A stretch of DNA of 64,000 nt, taken from Dallia pectoralis (Eukaryota > Chordata > Actinopteri > Esociformes > Umbridae). The stretch spans positions 9,096,553 to 9,160,552 of the forward strand of contig CM055744.1 in NCBI GenBank assembly GCA_029465975.1, written 5' to 3'. The position numbers and the translations under genes were made by a program. This document shows, in pieces, positions 21,089-33,199 of the stretch (the first letter of the stretch is position 1; the number at the start of each line of letters is the position of its first letter). Below the pieces are notes generated by a model. That model did not search any database, had not been told where the DNA came from, and saw only the letters and a program-made list of their open reading frames with translations.

Positions 21089-23246
21089 AAATTAGAAATG
21101 TATAAAAATGTAAACATTCTTTTACTGTTCTTTTATGAAGGATATGTTAAAAACATGAAACATGATCAAAATCTAATTACAAAATAATAACTTAACCAAT
21201 TAATTATCAATATAATCTTCAAGTCTTAGAAATACTGAAAGGAGCTGCTCATTTGGTCTGTTAATTTCCCTAATTTTTAAGCTTAAGCAATGATTTCTTA
21301 CAGATAAGATGAACATTTACTCTATATACTCATGGCTGATGATCACTCCTGGGTATAGCACGTCTCTGCGTCAATCTGATTGACTTTTTCCAGTAGGGTA
21401 ACATCAGTAAAATAAGAAATAAAAACATTAGGTGATCTAATAATTAGGACGGATGAGATGTAACCTATTTAAACATGTGTTCAAGCTCTAACATAATTCT
21501 AGCCTACATTTTGCCTTTACATCAGATGTTTCGGGTCATCATTAAGCATTTCTAACAAAGAGCAGTTTAGGAGCCATTGTCATATAAGCCTGCTAAACAA
21601 GATATTTGGAATGAGTTTGAATAGGTTTGGTCGGATTAAAGTAGGGCGCTGTTCACAATGAATTGCAGTTCAGGCGTATTGATACTTTTACCTGATGTTA
21701 TACTTCAGTGAGGTAACGACTTCGTCACACATGTCCTGCGTTAGATGGTCTAATATACGAGAGATTTCAGCCAATCAGCATCGTTGGGCTTAAAGTACAG
21801 TTTATATCAACAGTGTGAAAATGTAATATCATAGGAATTACACAACAGCACAATAAACACAATCTCCAGTGCACACACTTGCACACACACTGAAACCCAC
21901 TGTTTGTAATAATTATCTTATGTTTTAGTTTTTATGTTGGATTAATCATTTGGAAATATGTAAATGTTTGTTTTGAGCTTAATGTGGTGTATGTTTCGTA
22001 TCTTTGTTCACCCAGTGGTTGTCCAACTAAAATGTCAATCTTTTAGAGACTAAGGAAGTACACTCGCCACAACAATGATTTATATTTTAACACTCCACAG
22101 TATGTCTGACTGCATAGCAATGACTGCATTTGAGTCATCAGAATTGAAATGTAAAACTCTAATCACCTAAAGCGGCTAAGAGATTATCACTCTAATTTTT
22201 TCCATATTCAATTCAGGAGGAGACTCAGGGCCTCACACCTGAGAGCGGACACACTGTCCATATCTATTCATTTATCTTCATTATCTCACTGTCAGTGGAA
22301 TGTGTTCAAAAAAGGACATGCTATATCCCTCCCTCTAAAACGCAGATGCGCACACACACACATGCGCACACACACACACGCACGCGCGCACACACACACA
22401 CCTCCCCTGCCTGTTGCTGTCAGAGTAAAACACCCACAGATTTGGGGGGAATGAACCCGAACCAATACAAAGTCATTCATCATCACTACACTGCTCCTGT
22501 ATGTAATGAAGTCCAGATCTCTCATACAGACAGGAAGAGAGCGGTCAAGCCTCTGGCCATCTCTGGGCAGGCTTCACTGTTTAAACACTGACAACCTTTT
22601 AACAAAGACAGATGGTGTGGAGATAATAGTCGGCTCTACTTGTGCACCTTTGGATTTCTCTAGAAAGTTGTGAAGAGGTGGCAGAGATTTGATCTCCTGT
22701 CCCATGTAGTTTACTAAGTTAGACCATGGTCCTTACGATGTCAAGGTATCCCACATGGGATAAGTAAGTATTGAGAGTGGTATGATGAATAACTTTTTAT
22801 GGTATGACAGCTTACCCTTTAAACCAATGGTCTTCAAGTCCTTCTGTCCACCGTCTTTCTGTTGCCAAACATTGGTATTTTACTCGGAAATCAAAAAACG
22901 GTCCTGTTTCTATTGTCACTGACCGACATAAATAAGCCAAGTATAGTTAAATAGTTAAACAGTTAACTTTGCTCTTAAAATATGTTGTGTTATTGTGCTG
23001 TTGGTTAGCCAACTAGCTGGCTAAGTTCTGCTGTACGGTATCTAGGCAACGATAACTGGCTTCTCCACATCCCGTCCATCCACCTCTCATTGATTGAGAT
23101 GGCAGAGGTGCTGATGTTTGATTTCGCCATTGGAATGCCACCACGAGCTGCCAGAACTGTTTTCTTCCATTTGCATTCCAGACTAATGTTTTTAGTAAAC
23201 GACCCATTAGCATGGTGGGGTGTTGTGTTTACACCTGTGTGGGAGC
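21089..23246. other. Intergenic sequence with a CA/CG microsatellite
   Basis: No gene recognised. A short alternating purine-pyrimidine tract (CA and CG repeats, 22,346-22,402) could adopt Z-DNA. Other parts look single-copy. Confidence 0.5.
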
Positions 23247-23698
23247 TGTCAGGGTTCGGGCTTTCAAGCAGGTTGAGGACACAAATGCAGAGTGCTTTGC
23301 AAGGCAAGGGTTTATTTTCTCCCAAAACAGGCAAGACAGGCACAGGAACGGGTAGCTTAACACAGACAATCCTAACACTTAATAAACAAAGACAGAAGAA
23401 CATAATTAACACAACCTCCCCTTAGTGAAACAGAACATACTACACGCAGAACACCAGAATAATCACACAAAACCACAACAGGACCAGCAAACGTAGACCA
23501 AGGGAAACATACCTTAATAATGACCGACACTGACAGACAGGAAACAACAGAACTAAATACAAGGACTAACGAGCAAACACAACACAGGTGCGGACAAGAC
23601 ACAGGTGAACAAGCAAGTCCCTGATTTTCCCTCTCTCAGGATGCGGGGGAGGTGTCAGCACCACCATAGAGTGGGAGGACAGGACTCTGTCCCTTACA
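23247..23698 (-). mobile_element. Solo LTR with 5-bp target duplication
   Basis: On + it starts TGTCAGGGTTCGGG and ends GTCCCTTACA, so both strands show TG...CA. GGAGC lies immediately left (23,242-23,246) and right (23,699-23,703), a 5-bp target-site duplication. There is no internal region, so it formed by LTR-LTR recombination. The orientation is a guess from internal T- and A-rich tracts. Confidence 0.8.
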
Positions 23699-23703
23699 GG
23701 AGC

Positions 23704-25042
23704 ACCCATTTATTTTTTTTGCTTCTTGATTTTGGATGTAGGTAATGTAAAAATTTAGAAATATTCCTACAGACGTAGAAAGCTTAAAAAGCAAATAGAA
23801 CATTGACAGCGTTTGATGACGGTTCAGTGATTTGTACTTGTATTAGAAATGTTACTTAAGTGTGCTGTGCTGTATTCTCACGACTACCACTGAAAATCTG
23901 TTGCTCTAGTGAGCACTTTACACTCCAGCCAATGTAGGCACCTCACAGAGTTGAAATACTGTCCTCCTTTGTTGCCCTTCATACACTGAAAATACAGAAC
24001 CAATTGTTTCGCATTATTAATCCAGTGCTATTAAACATAGCCATCGATGGCCCCTCACAGTAATAGCCACATGAAGGCCTGGGGGGGTGTATGTCACATT
24101 TCTCTTCTGACCCTGTGCTTGTCCTGATTTAAACCCAAGACGGATTGACACGTCTGCCGACCATCAATTTACGCCTTTCGGCGATTATGTCCAATCAGAG
24201 ACAAAGTGCACAGCGTCTGCTGATCAATCAGAGCCCTCGGTGGATCCATGGGAGGAGGCCGGACTCGAAAATGCCCAGTGTGTCCTCTCCCGACTTGTGC
24301 CTGTTCCGCATAAATAACTACAGCCACATCATTAGGGACCTTATTTATCAGGGACCTCCTAAATTAATCCTCTTTCATCCCCCATTACATTTTATGCACA
24401 GGTCCCACAGGATGAAGATCCTGCGCCGCGGTGAAGTTCAGCTGAAGGGGAAAGTGTGCATGGAAACCTAATGTCAGATCCACCCATCTAGGATTAAATT
24501 CATTTTGGGATTTTCTAACTAATTTTCTAACGTTTTCTTGAGTCTGCACCACACCAGAAGAAGCACAGCGACGAGGAGTATTTATGACATATATTTATAG
24601 TCTCAGTGTTATTTGGACATTTTACACGTCCATGCCTCTTAACCACTCTGCAAGATATTCCCAGCCTCTAAATCTGTCACATACACATCACACAGTTAAT
24701 TTAAATACTCACTTTGATGGCACTGTGCCCTTGATGAATGGCTTGGCAAGCCCCATGTCCTTCTAGGACGATGGGAGGTTTTAAGAGATTTCTTCCAATG
24801 ACAGACATTTATAGTAGATACACAAGAAGGGCAACATTCAAGTACATGGCACCATTTATGCTTCAGCCTAAATAGAGCTCTAAACCCAGAGTCATATCCA
24901 GCGGCGGAAATCAGAGATTAGATTTGTATAAGGAACATGGTGAGTCTTACAGCTACCATATTCAGACTAGTTACACTTGGAAACGTTCTCAGATCTCTAC
25001 AAGTGCATAGGGCCTAAGGGGATAATTTGGGACATTGATTTT
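23704..25042. other. Intergenic sequence, possible conserved non-coding block
   Basis: No gene recognised. The 24,130-24,470 part is balanced in composition, repeat-free and carries CCATCAATTTACG and TTATTTATC-type motifs, which makes it a candidate conserved element. This was not tested. Confidence 0.35.
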
Positions 25043-25810
25043 CAGGAGCTGTCAAATTAGGACACACCTACTCAGTAAAGGATATTATATACTTTGACTA
25101 TTTTCTACAATGTAGAATAACAGAGAAAATACATAAAACATTTGAACTAACACATGGTTTCATGTAGAATACCGTTGAACAGATCTATTGTATATTATTT
25201 AAAATAGCCACCCTTTTGCAATATATTTCAGCTTTGCACACTATTTGCAACATAGTTCATGAGACAATCACATAGGATGGATTTTAAATACCAGGTGTGC
25301 CTTGTTCATTTGTGGAAATCCTTTCCTTCTGAATGCGCATCAACCAATCAGCTGTGTTGTGACAAAGTGGAGTCTGTATACAGAAGACCATAATTATGTC
25401 TTTACTGTAGTATCGTAGTCCATGTTATGGCAAGAACAGCTGAAATAATCAAAGAGAAATGACAGTCCATAACTTTCGATACATGAAGGTCAGTCAATTG
25501 GGAACATCTCAAAAAGCACTACGATGAAACTGGATGTCACGAGGACCGTTACGGGAGAAGAGCCTCAGAAATCGCCATTTGACTGCACCTCAGAATGAAG
25601 TCCAAATAAATGGTATACAGAGTTGAAGTAACAGACACATCTCAACGCCAACAGCATCAGGGTCCTTAGAGAAGCTCATATCCAGACAGAATTCACACGT
25701 TTGTTTGACACCTCCCCCGTCTAAAAATACTCTTTTGCCTCTTAGATATTAGTAGTGCTTTTTTCTCCGTCTAAACTAGCAGGTGTGTCCAAACATATTA
25801 CTGGTACTGT
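25043..25810 (+). mobile_element. Internally deleted Tc1-like transposon
   Basis: The 5' end GGACACACCTACTCAG and 3' end AGGTGTGTCCAAACATATTA then CTGGTACTGT are inverted termini of a common fish Tc1-like element. The 5' non-coding region and transposase N-terminal DNA are present in decayed form (GGCAAGAACAGCTGAAATAA, GACGAAACTGG-like phrases). The copy is 768 bp against about 1.6 kb for the family, so the catalytic part is lost. Confidence 0.75.
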
Positions 25811-26584
25811 TAATATTTTTGTATAAATAAAATTATATTTTTCTTGTGTAATTGATTCTGAAATTCTCAATTTACCCAGTTCCTCCCTTGTTGTTTGTTA
25901 TATTCAGTTTATGAGATACAGAAAATGGCAAAATTCCCTTTGCACTTCATATTTCTCACTCACGCGCTGTTCATTATGGTTTGCAATGTTTTGAATGAAT
26001 TAAAATCTTTGGTGTGCCACACTTATTTAAAAAGTGCTTGTCATCTTCATTTTGTGCGGAAAGAAAAATGAATCGGTATTACTACGCCTTCATCCTTAAT
26101 TCTGTTCAGAATAAATTTGTGATTGAAATTGTTGTGCTATCCTAAAGTATTCAAGTTAATATTCAGTTCACTATTAAATGTACTGTACCACGCTACCCTC
26201 CGGCCAATGTTCCTTGGCCTCGGATATACAAATCCTCTACACACACCACAGCTGTGGCTCCACTCAACACAGAATGGCCCTATTACTGGATTGCCTCCGT
26301 GTTTATTAGCATTTACTAGGGTTCCTATTAGCAGCTGCCAACGCTTCTCTTCCGTGGGTCCACACAGAGATAAACATTCACATGTAGAGCGTTGGCCAAA
26401 AACTAAAATAATGTGTAAATGACAAGTTTACTAGTCTATATAACAGAATTACATTAAAACACTAAAACTATAAAACTATATTACATTTACGAAGGAGACT
26501 ATGTTTGGATGTGTGTTGTTTGTAAGCTTAGAGAAACTGTGCCTCATTAAGGTCCCAGTTGTGCCTTGAGTTGATTTTACTGCC
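25811..26584. other. Intergenic sequence, nothing recognised
   Basis: AT-rich non-coding DNA leading into the 24-bp array. Confidence 0.5.
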
Positions 26585-27717
26585 AGTGAGGGTTATGTGC
26601 TGTGAAATAGAGGGTTATGTGCTGTGGAATAGATGGTTATGAGCTTTGGAATAGAGGGTTATGTGCTGTGGAATAGAGGGTTATGTGCTGTGGAATAAAG
26701 GGTTATGTGCTGTGGAATAGAGGGTTATGTGCTGTGGAATAGAGGGTTATGTGCTGTGGAATAGAGGGTTATGTGATGTGGAATAGAGGGTTATGTGCTG
26801 TGGAAAAGAGGGTTATGTGCTGTGGAATGGTGGGTTATGTGCTGTGGAATAGAGGGTTATATGCTGTAGAATAGAGGGTTATGAGCTGTGAAATAGAGGG
26901 TTATGAGCTGTTGAATAGATGGGGTATGAGCTGTGGAATAGAGTGTTATGAGCTGTGGAATAGAGGGTTATGTGCTGTGGAATAGAGGGTTATGAGCTGT
27001 GGAATAGAGGGTTATGTGCTGTGGAATAGAGGGTTATGTGCTGTGGAAAGAGGGTTATGAGTTGTGGAACAGAGGGTTATGTGCTGTGGAATAGAGGGTT
27101 ATATGCTGTAGAATAGAGGGTTATGAGCTGTGAAATAGAGGGTTATGAGCTGTGGAATAGAGGGGTATGAGCTGTCAGTGTGGAATAGAGTGTTATGAGC
27201 TGTGGAATAGAGGGTTATGTGCTGTGGAATAGAGGGCTATGAGCTGTGGAATAGAGGGTTATGTGCTGTGGAATAGAAGGTTATGAGCTGTGGAATAGAG
27301 GGTTATGTGCTGTGGAATAGAGGGTTATGTGCTGTGGAATAGAGGGTTATGTGCTGTGGAATAGAGGGTTATGAGCTGTGGAATAGAGGGTTATGAGCTG
27401 TGGAATAGTGGGTTATGTGCTGTGGAATAGAGGGTTATGTGCTGTGGAATAAAGGGTTATGTGCTGTGGAATAGAGGGTTATGAGCTGTGGAATAGAGGG
27501 TTATGAGCTGTGGAATAGTGGGTTATGTGCTGTGGAATAGAGGGTTATGTGCTGTGGAATAAAGGGTTATGAGCTGTGGAATAGAGGGTTATGAGCTGTG
27601 GAATAGAGGGTTATGTGCTGTGGAATAGAGGGTTATGAGCTGTGGAATAGAGGGTTATGTGCTGTGGAATAGAGGTTTATGTGCTGTGGAATAAATGGTC
27701 ATATGCTGTGGAATGGA
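26585..27717. repeat. 24-bp minisatellite
   Basis: About 47 copies of a 24-bp unit built on GGGTTATGTGCTGTGGAATA plus GAGA. Two main variants (GTGCTG and GAGCTG) alternate in blocks, showing higher-order structure: a block of about 110 bp around 27,380-27,480 is repeated next to itself. Confidence 0.95.
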
Positions 27718-28070
27718 AGTTTTTTTTCCTGTAGATGAAAATCCTACATTTTAGTCTTTACACTAAAAGTGTAAAATATGTTCAAATTGTTAATTTCAAC
27801 ATTTTAACGCAAAACGGATTCAAGGCAGATCGTGATTCTTTACATGCTGATTTCAGGGCCTGAAACAAAATCCGAATTTGTATTTGGTCCTGGACACTAA
27901 AACTTATTGGACATTCCAAGTCTGTAGGAATGGGGATGTTTGTGTGATGATTGCCGATACTTTAATTGCGTTCCTACCGTGGAATGCAGTGCTTGGTGTT
28001 TAGGAAAGAAATAACGGCACTTCAGGAGTCAACAAAAGTCAACTCACGTTCGCCTGTGAGTCAGAGTTGT

Positions 28071-28260
28071 TTAACGTTGCAGATTGGGTGCCCTCTGGAG
28101 CAGCTTCTTCTTGTTTATAGCTGACAGGGAGTCCCTATGTGGTCGTATTCTGCAACAGCCCATCCGTGACGAGGCCTGACGACTTCTGCATTCTGAGATG
28201 CCGATCTGCAAGCCGTTTTTTTTCTGAACTTCCTCCATCTCATCATCCTCTCTCATTCCA
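28071..28260 (-). pseudogene. Tc1-like transposase fragment
   Basis: The - strand reads GISECRSRQ, then RMGCCRIRPHRDSL and SAINKKKLLQRA, matching the DNA-binding/linker region of a Tc1-like transposase (pattern RR-x-GxxSRRPxxxPLLxxKNKKxRLQ). It is short and broken on both sides. Confidence 0.6.
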
Positions 28261-28754
28261 GTTGTTGCCTGCGATATGTAGCCCAGGTCAGTGGGTGTAA
28301 GACAAAACATTACGCCATTAACGTACATTGCCGTGCATTTTGTGAGATTTCCTATTTCTTTAAGGACTATGCTGTCATTAAGATGCCCCCGGGAGTAATG
28401 TAATTAAATGGTAGCTTTTAAGAAATGTTATTAGAGATCCAGTTCATCGATCAGTTGCTTCTGATTAAGACGTTATGGTCCTCTGGGGCTTGGTTTGTAG
28501 AGCATGGCTGGTGAAATCTTAACTTTCTGGGTTCTATTCCAACAAGTATCTACTATGTAACAGTCTATTTAGTCACTAGTTTAAATCACTCAGGCTAAGA
28601 GCATATGCCTAGAAATTGTCATTGTCGCAAATGTTGTTTTGTTTGTCATTCTCTATGTAACAATAGACAGAGTCTATTCGTTATATTTGGTTATATTACC
28701 AAAGTGTACTATTCTGTCGTGGACAGCTTTCATTGTGTAGTCCTGATTATATAC

Positions 28755-28790
28755 TGGTATAAGCCAAAACATTATGACCAAATGTTCTAT
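28755..28790. repeat. Fragment of a Tc1-like terminus
   Basis: AAGCCAAAACATTATGACCA is near-identical to the phrase at 42,870-42,889, a frequent end sequence of a fish transposon family. It abuts the 36-bp array. Confidence 0.5.
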
Positions 28791-30236
28791 TGCATGTATT
28801 CAGACTGGGCCTGTGTTCTATTGAATGCATTCAGACTGGGCTGAGCCTGTGTTCTATTGAATGTATTCAGACTGGGCTGAGCCTGTGTTCTATGAAATGT
28901 ATTCAGACTGGGCTGGGCCTGAGTTCTATTGAATGCATTCAGACTGGGCTGGGCCTGAGTTCTATTGAATGTATTCAGACTGGGCTGAGCCAGTGCTCTA
29001 TTGAATGTATTCAGACTGGGCTGAGCCTGTGTTCTATTGAATGTAATCAGACTGGGCTGAGCCTGTGTTCTATTGAATGTAATCAGACTGGGCTGAGCCT
29101 GTGTTCTATTAAATGTAATCAGACTGGGCTTGCCTGTGTTCTATTGAATGCATTCAGACTGGGCCTGAGTTCTATTGAATGTAATCAGACTGGGCTGAGC
29201 CTGTGTTCTATTAAATGCATTCAGACTGGGCTGAGCCTGTGTTCTATTGAATGTATTCAGACTGGGCTGGGCCTGTGTTCTATTGAATGCATTCAGACTG
29301 GGCTGGTCCTGAGTTCTATTGAATGTATTCAGACTGGGCTGGGCCTGAGTTCTATTGAATGTATTCAGACTGGGCTGAGCCTGTGTTCTATTGAATGTAT
29401 TCAGACTGGGCTGAGCCTGTGTTCTATTAAATGTAATCAGACTGGGCTTGCCTGTGTTCTATTGAATGCATTCAGACTGGGCCTGAGTTCTATTGAATGT
29501 AATCAGACTGGGCTGTGCCTGTGTTTTATTGAATGTAATCAGACTGGGCTGCACCTGTGTTCTATTGAATGTAATCAGACTGGGCTGAGCCTGTGTTCTA
29601 TTAAATGTATTCAGACTGGGTTGGGCCTGTGTTCTATTGAATGTATTCAGAATGGGCTGGGCCTGTGTTCTATTAATGTATTCAGACTGGGCTGGGCCTG
29701 TGTTTTATTGAATGTAATCAGACTGGGCTGCATCTGTGTTCTATTGAATGTAATCAGACTGGGCTGAGCCTGTGTTCTTTAAATGCATTCAGACTGGGCT
29801 GAGCCTGTGTTCTATTGAATGCATTCAGACTGGGCTGAGCCTGTGTTCTATTAATTGTATTCAGACTGGGTTGGGCCTGTGTTCTATTGAATGTATTCAG
29901 ACTGGGCTGGGCCTGTGTTCTATTAAATGCATTCAGACTGGGCTGGGCATGTGTTCTATTAAATGTATTCAGACTGGGTTGGGCCTGTGTTCTATTGAAT
30001 GTATTCAGACTGGGCTGGGCCTGTGTTCTATTAAATGCATTCAGACTGGGCTGAGCCTGTGTTCTATTGAATGTATTCAGACTGGGCTGGGCCTGTGTTC
30101 TATTGAATGTATTCAGACTGGGCTGGGCCTGTGTTCTATTGAATGTATTCAGACTGGGCTGGGCCTGTGTTCTATTGAATGCATTCAGACTGGGCTGAGC
30201 CTGTGTTCTATTGAATGCATTCAGACTGGTTTGGGT
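28791..30236. repeat. 36-bp minisatellite
   Basis: About 40 units of 36 bp, core CTGTGTTCTATTGAATG and CATTCAGACTGGGCTGAG. As 36 is a multiple of three, one frame stays open for long stretches (12-residue repeat like CSIECIQTGLSL), interrupted near 29,768. Nothing supports a gene: there is no promoter or splice structure, and substitutions are spread evenly over codon positions by eye. Confidence 0.95.
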
Positions 30237-30239
30237 TCA

Positions 30240-31140
30240 GGCCAAACTGATGAATCTATTTTAATAATTTATTGCTGGCACTCTGTCACTCTTCTCTGTC
30301 AGATGTTAGCAGGAGCAGGTGTGTTTCTGTTGCAGTCATATAGCCAAATTTATTGGCAGCCTTGCACTTTCTTGAATTTTCTCAGATCTCTAGAAACGAG
30401 TTACAACTATTAATTCTCCACAAGTCTTTATCTTACTGTCTTCAAACAAAATAACCGCAATCAAATGCTTCCTATAAAATATGTCCTATACCCGTAGATA
30501 TGTTTCCCTCAAATGTGTACCGGCAGTCCACTCTTATATAACAGACATCCCAACCTGCAACAACTAATTTCAGGGAGATGGTTTCACCGGCTAATGCACG
30601 TGCACACACACACACACAACCAACACATTCTGTAATGATAGAACACAAACATTTTGGTAATAGGTTCCAAACATGTTTTCCTTTCGTGATTTCACCTAAT
30701 CTAGCCTGGTATATGGTGCAAAAGTGATCATAAAATATGTACCTCGTTTTATCTTATACTATACTTTTTATCTTATACTATATATTATATATAACTGTAT
30801 TATTTAACTCATGGAATCATTTTTATTCATCATTAACAGATTGTCAGCAGTGGGTTTGGCCTCAGCAATACAGTAGCTCCTTATAGCATCTAGTCAAAAC
30901 AACGTTAACTATGCTAATGGCCAATGACAAGTATTAAACCCACCTCAACATGTTTTTTACAGTCATTTACAGAAGGCGCTGCTAAAGTGTCATTGTTGTT
31001 GGTTGAAGTTTAAAGCGCCACGCTATAGCTATCCGTTCATTGGTCAGAATACGTTTGTGGTTTCTGTTTGGAAACGCAGTGAAACGTTTGGGCACAGACT
31101 GATTTACAAGAAAGAAAAACTTTTCTCACAGTTGCTAGTG
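30240..31140. other. Intergenic sequence, nothing recognised
   Basis: AT-rich DNA with a short CA tract at about 30,602-30,620. Confidence 0.5.
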
Positions 31141-31159
31141 AAATTTTAGTGACAAAACT

Positions 31160-32470
31160 CTGCGCAGTGTTTTTTTGTACAAAACCTATTACAAGAAAGA
31201 AAAACTTTTGTACAGAACTAGTTACAAAAGAAAAAAACGAATTTCAAGAAAGAAAACCTATGTACAAAACTAGTTTTAAAAGAAAAAAACTTATTACAAG
31301 AAAGAAAACCTACCCAGCTAGCAAAAATTGGTTCTCAGAACGTTTGTTGAACGTTTTTTTTTTGGTTGTGGAAACGCTCCCTGAACATTGCACCTATGTT
31401 CCAAAAAGGTTAGTATGGATGGTTTTCTACATGTTCTTAGAACGTTTTTTGGGGGTTGTATAAACGTTCTGGGAACATTCCTGGCATGTTCCCTGAAGGT
31501 TTCATAATTTTGAACGTTCTGGGAACCTTTTAAGAATGTTCATATGGACGTTCCAAGAACGTTCTAAACTATCATACCTTCAGGTAGCATGCCTAGAACT
31601 AACCGTTATTAACCATATTATACCATATTAACCTTTAGGGAACATGTGCTATGTTTGGTTGGAATGTTTTTGAAACGTTCTTTGAATCTCTGCAAAGTTC
31701 TTGCAATGAATGTTATTGTAATTAGGGTAGAAGAACACATCAAATGTATATTTTGAAATATTTTATTTACTAACGTAATATAACTGACGACTAGACAAGT
31801 TCAAGTATCTGAGGAAAATTTCTAGTACATTACCTCAGACAGCTGCGCGTGATTCACTTTGGTACCTCGGACAGCTGCGCATGAGTTACTGCGCGCGCGT
31901 CGGGTTTTCGCGCGTCACTGTCCATGCTCGCGACTTGGGACAGTCTGACAGACAGTATATGAATGGGCATTTATTTATTTATTTATTTCCTCTGTCGTTC
32001 TGCCTGTAAATAATATTGTTTAGCAATGCGAATGTAGGTTGAATGGGGATCCAATATATACAGTTGCATTGCTAAAAAATAAGGAATGGTTTAATTTATT
32101 TAACTTTTTTTTACTTGCATCGTAGAACGCATAACATTTATTTACAGACAACCACATGTAAACCACAAGGAAACGTTATGTAAAAGCCCTACAAATCATC
32201 TAAAAAAACGTTATTTTCATAGGTTATTAGAATGTTCTTCAAACATGTGATTCTACCTTACTCAAAATTAAACCGTTTCCTTAAGGTTATTTTTTGGTTC
32301 ACAAAGAAATACTTTCCCACAACATTCTTTGAACGTTTTGTAAAAGTTATATTTTAAGAACCAACTGAGAACCTTTAGGGAATGTTACCGGAACGTTCTG
32401 TGCAATGTGGGTATGTACAAAACTAGTTTCAAAAGATAAAAACGAATTACAAGAAAAAACTTATGTCGCT
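31160..32470. repeat. Short AAAAGAAAAA-type tandem repeat split by an insertion
   Basis: Units of about 55 bp built on TACAAAACTAGTTTxAAAAG and ATTACAAGAAAGAAAA occur at 31,165-31,310 and resume at 32,414-32,462. A DNA element occupies the middle. Confidence 0.75.
31313..32411. mobile_element. TA-flanked non-autonomous DNA transposon
   Basis: A 1.1-kb element begins CCCAGCTAGCAAAAATTGG and ends GTTCTGTGCAATGTGGG, giving imperfect inverted termini (CCCA...). TA stands on both sides (31,311-31,312 and 32,412-32,413), and the same tandem repeat continues on both flanks. The sub-terminal regions are full of AACGTTC/GAACGTT motifs in both orientations. There is no transposase ORF. Confidence 0.7.
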
Positions 32471-32479
32471 GTTTTACCT

Positions 32480-33085
32480 TCATAACAGCCACACACCCAG
32501 TTATAAGAGGGTGTACATATTCATGCAACCAGGTTATTGTAAGGATATTATTTTCGATTTAATTATTCACGTTGTAGGTCACATTAATGGTGGAACATTT
32601 TCTCACATGATTTATATCTTTCTATCATTTTTCACATCACAAAAACATGGCATTTATTCAGAGGTGTGCAGACTTTTAATATCCACTGTAGTACATCAGA
32701 CTAGTAATCTGAGCAAGTGAATACACAAGCATGTGTGATGTGCCATCGCCAACCAAGTGAACCAAATGTTCAAATGTACCACCTGGTCTAAGTTGCTAAC
32801 ATTATCAGCTACCTATACATAAAAGCATATTTTAGGGTTAGTTGCACTCAAATGTTTGATCAGCATCATAATATTGTTACAATTGTTCACACTTCATGCA
32901 ATCCAATAGTGATATATACACTCCATATACGCTCTGTGCCACTCTGTTGAACACATGGAGGCCTTTAGCCTATAGACAGTTGCATATCTGAAAGGTATTT
33001 CTTGTCAAGAACAGTAGAGTACATTGTTCCTAATCTGCAACACACTATAGGCTAAAGGTCACAATCTGTTTAACTGAGTTGAACA
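32480..33085. other. Intergenic sequence, nothing recognised
   Basis: AT-rich, no gene or array. Confidence 0.5.
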
Positions 33086-33087
33086 GA

Positions 33088-33190
33088 TAGGGTGCCAACC
33101 GATCTTAGGGTGCCAACCAGATAAGGTGCCAACCTATCTGTAGGGTGCCAACCAGATAGGGTGCCAACCTATCTGTAGGGTGCCAATCTA
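33088..33190. repeat. Small GGTGCCAACC repeat array
   Basis: Five to six short units containing AGGGTGCCAACC and GATAGG or TATCTGT. The same core forms the larger array at 34,316-34,696. Confidence 0.8.
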
Positions 33191-33199
33191 TAATCAACT

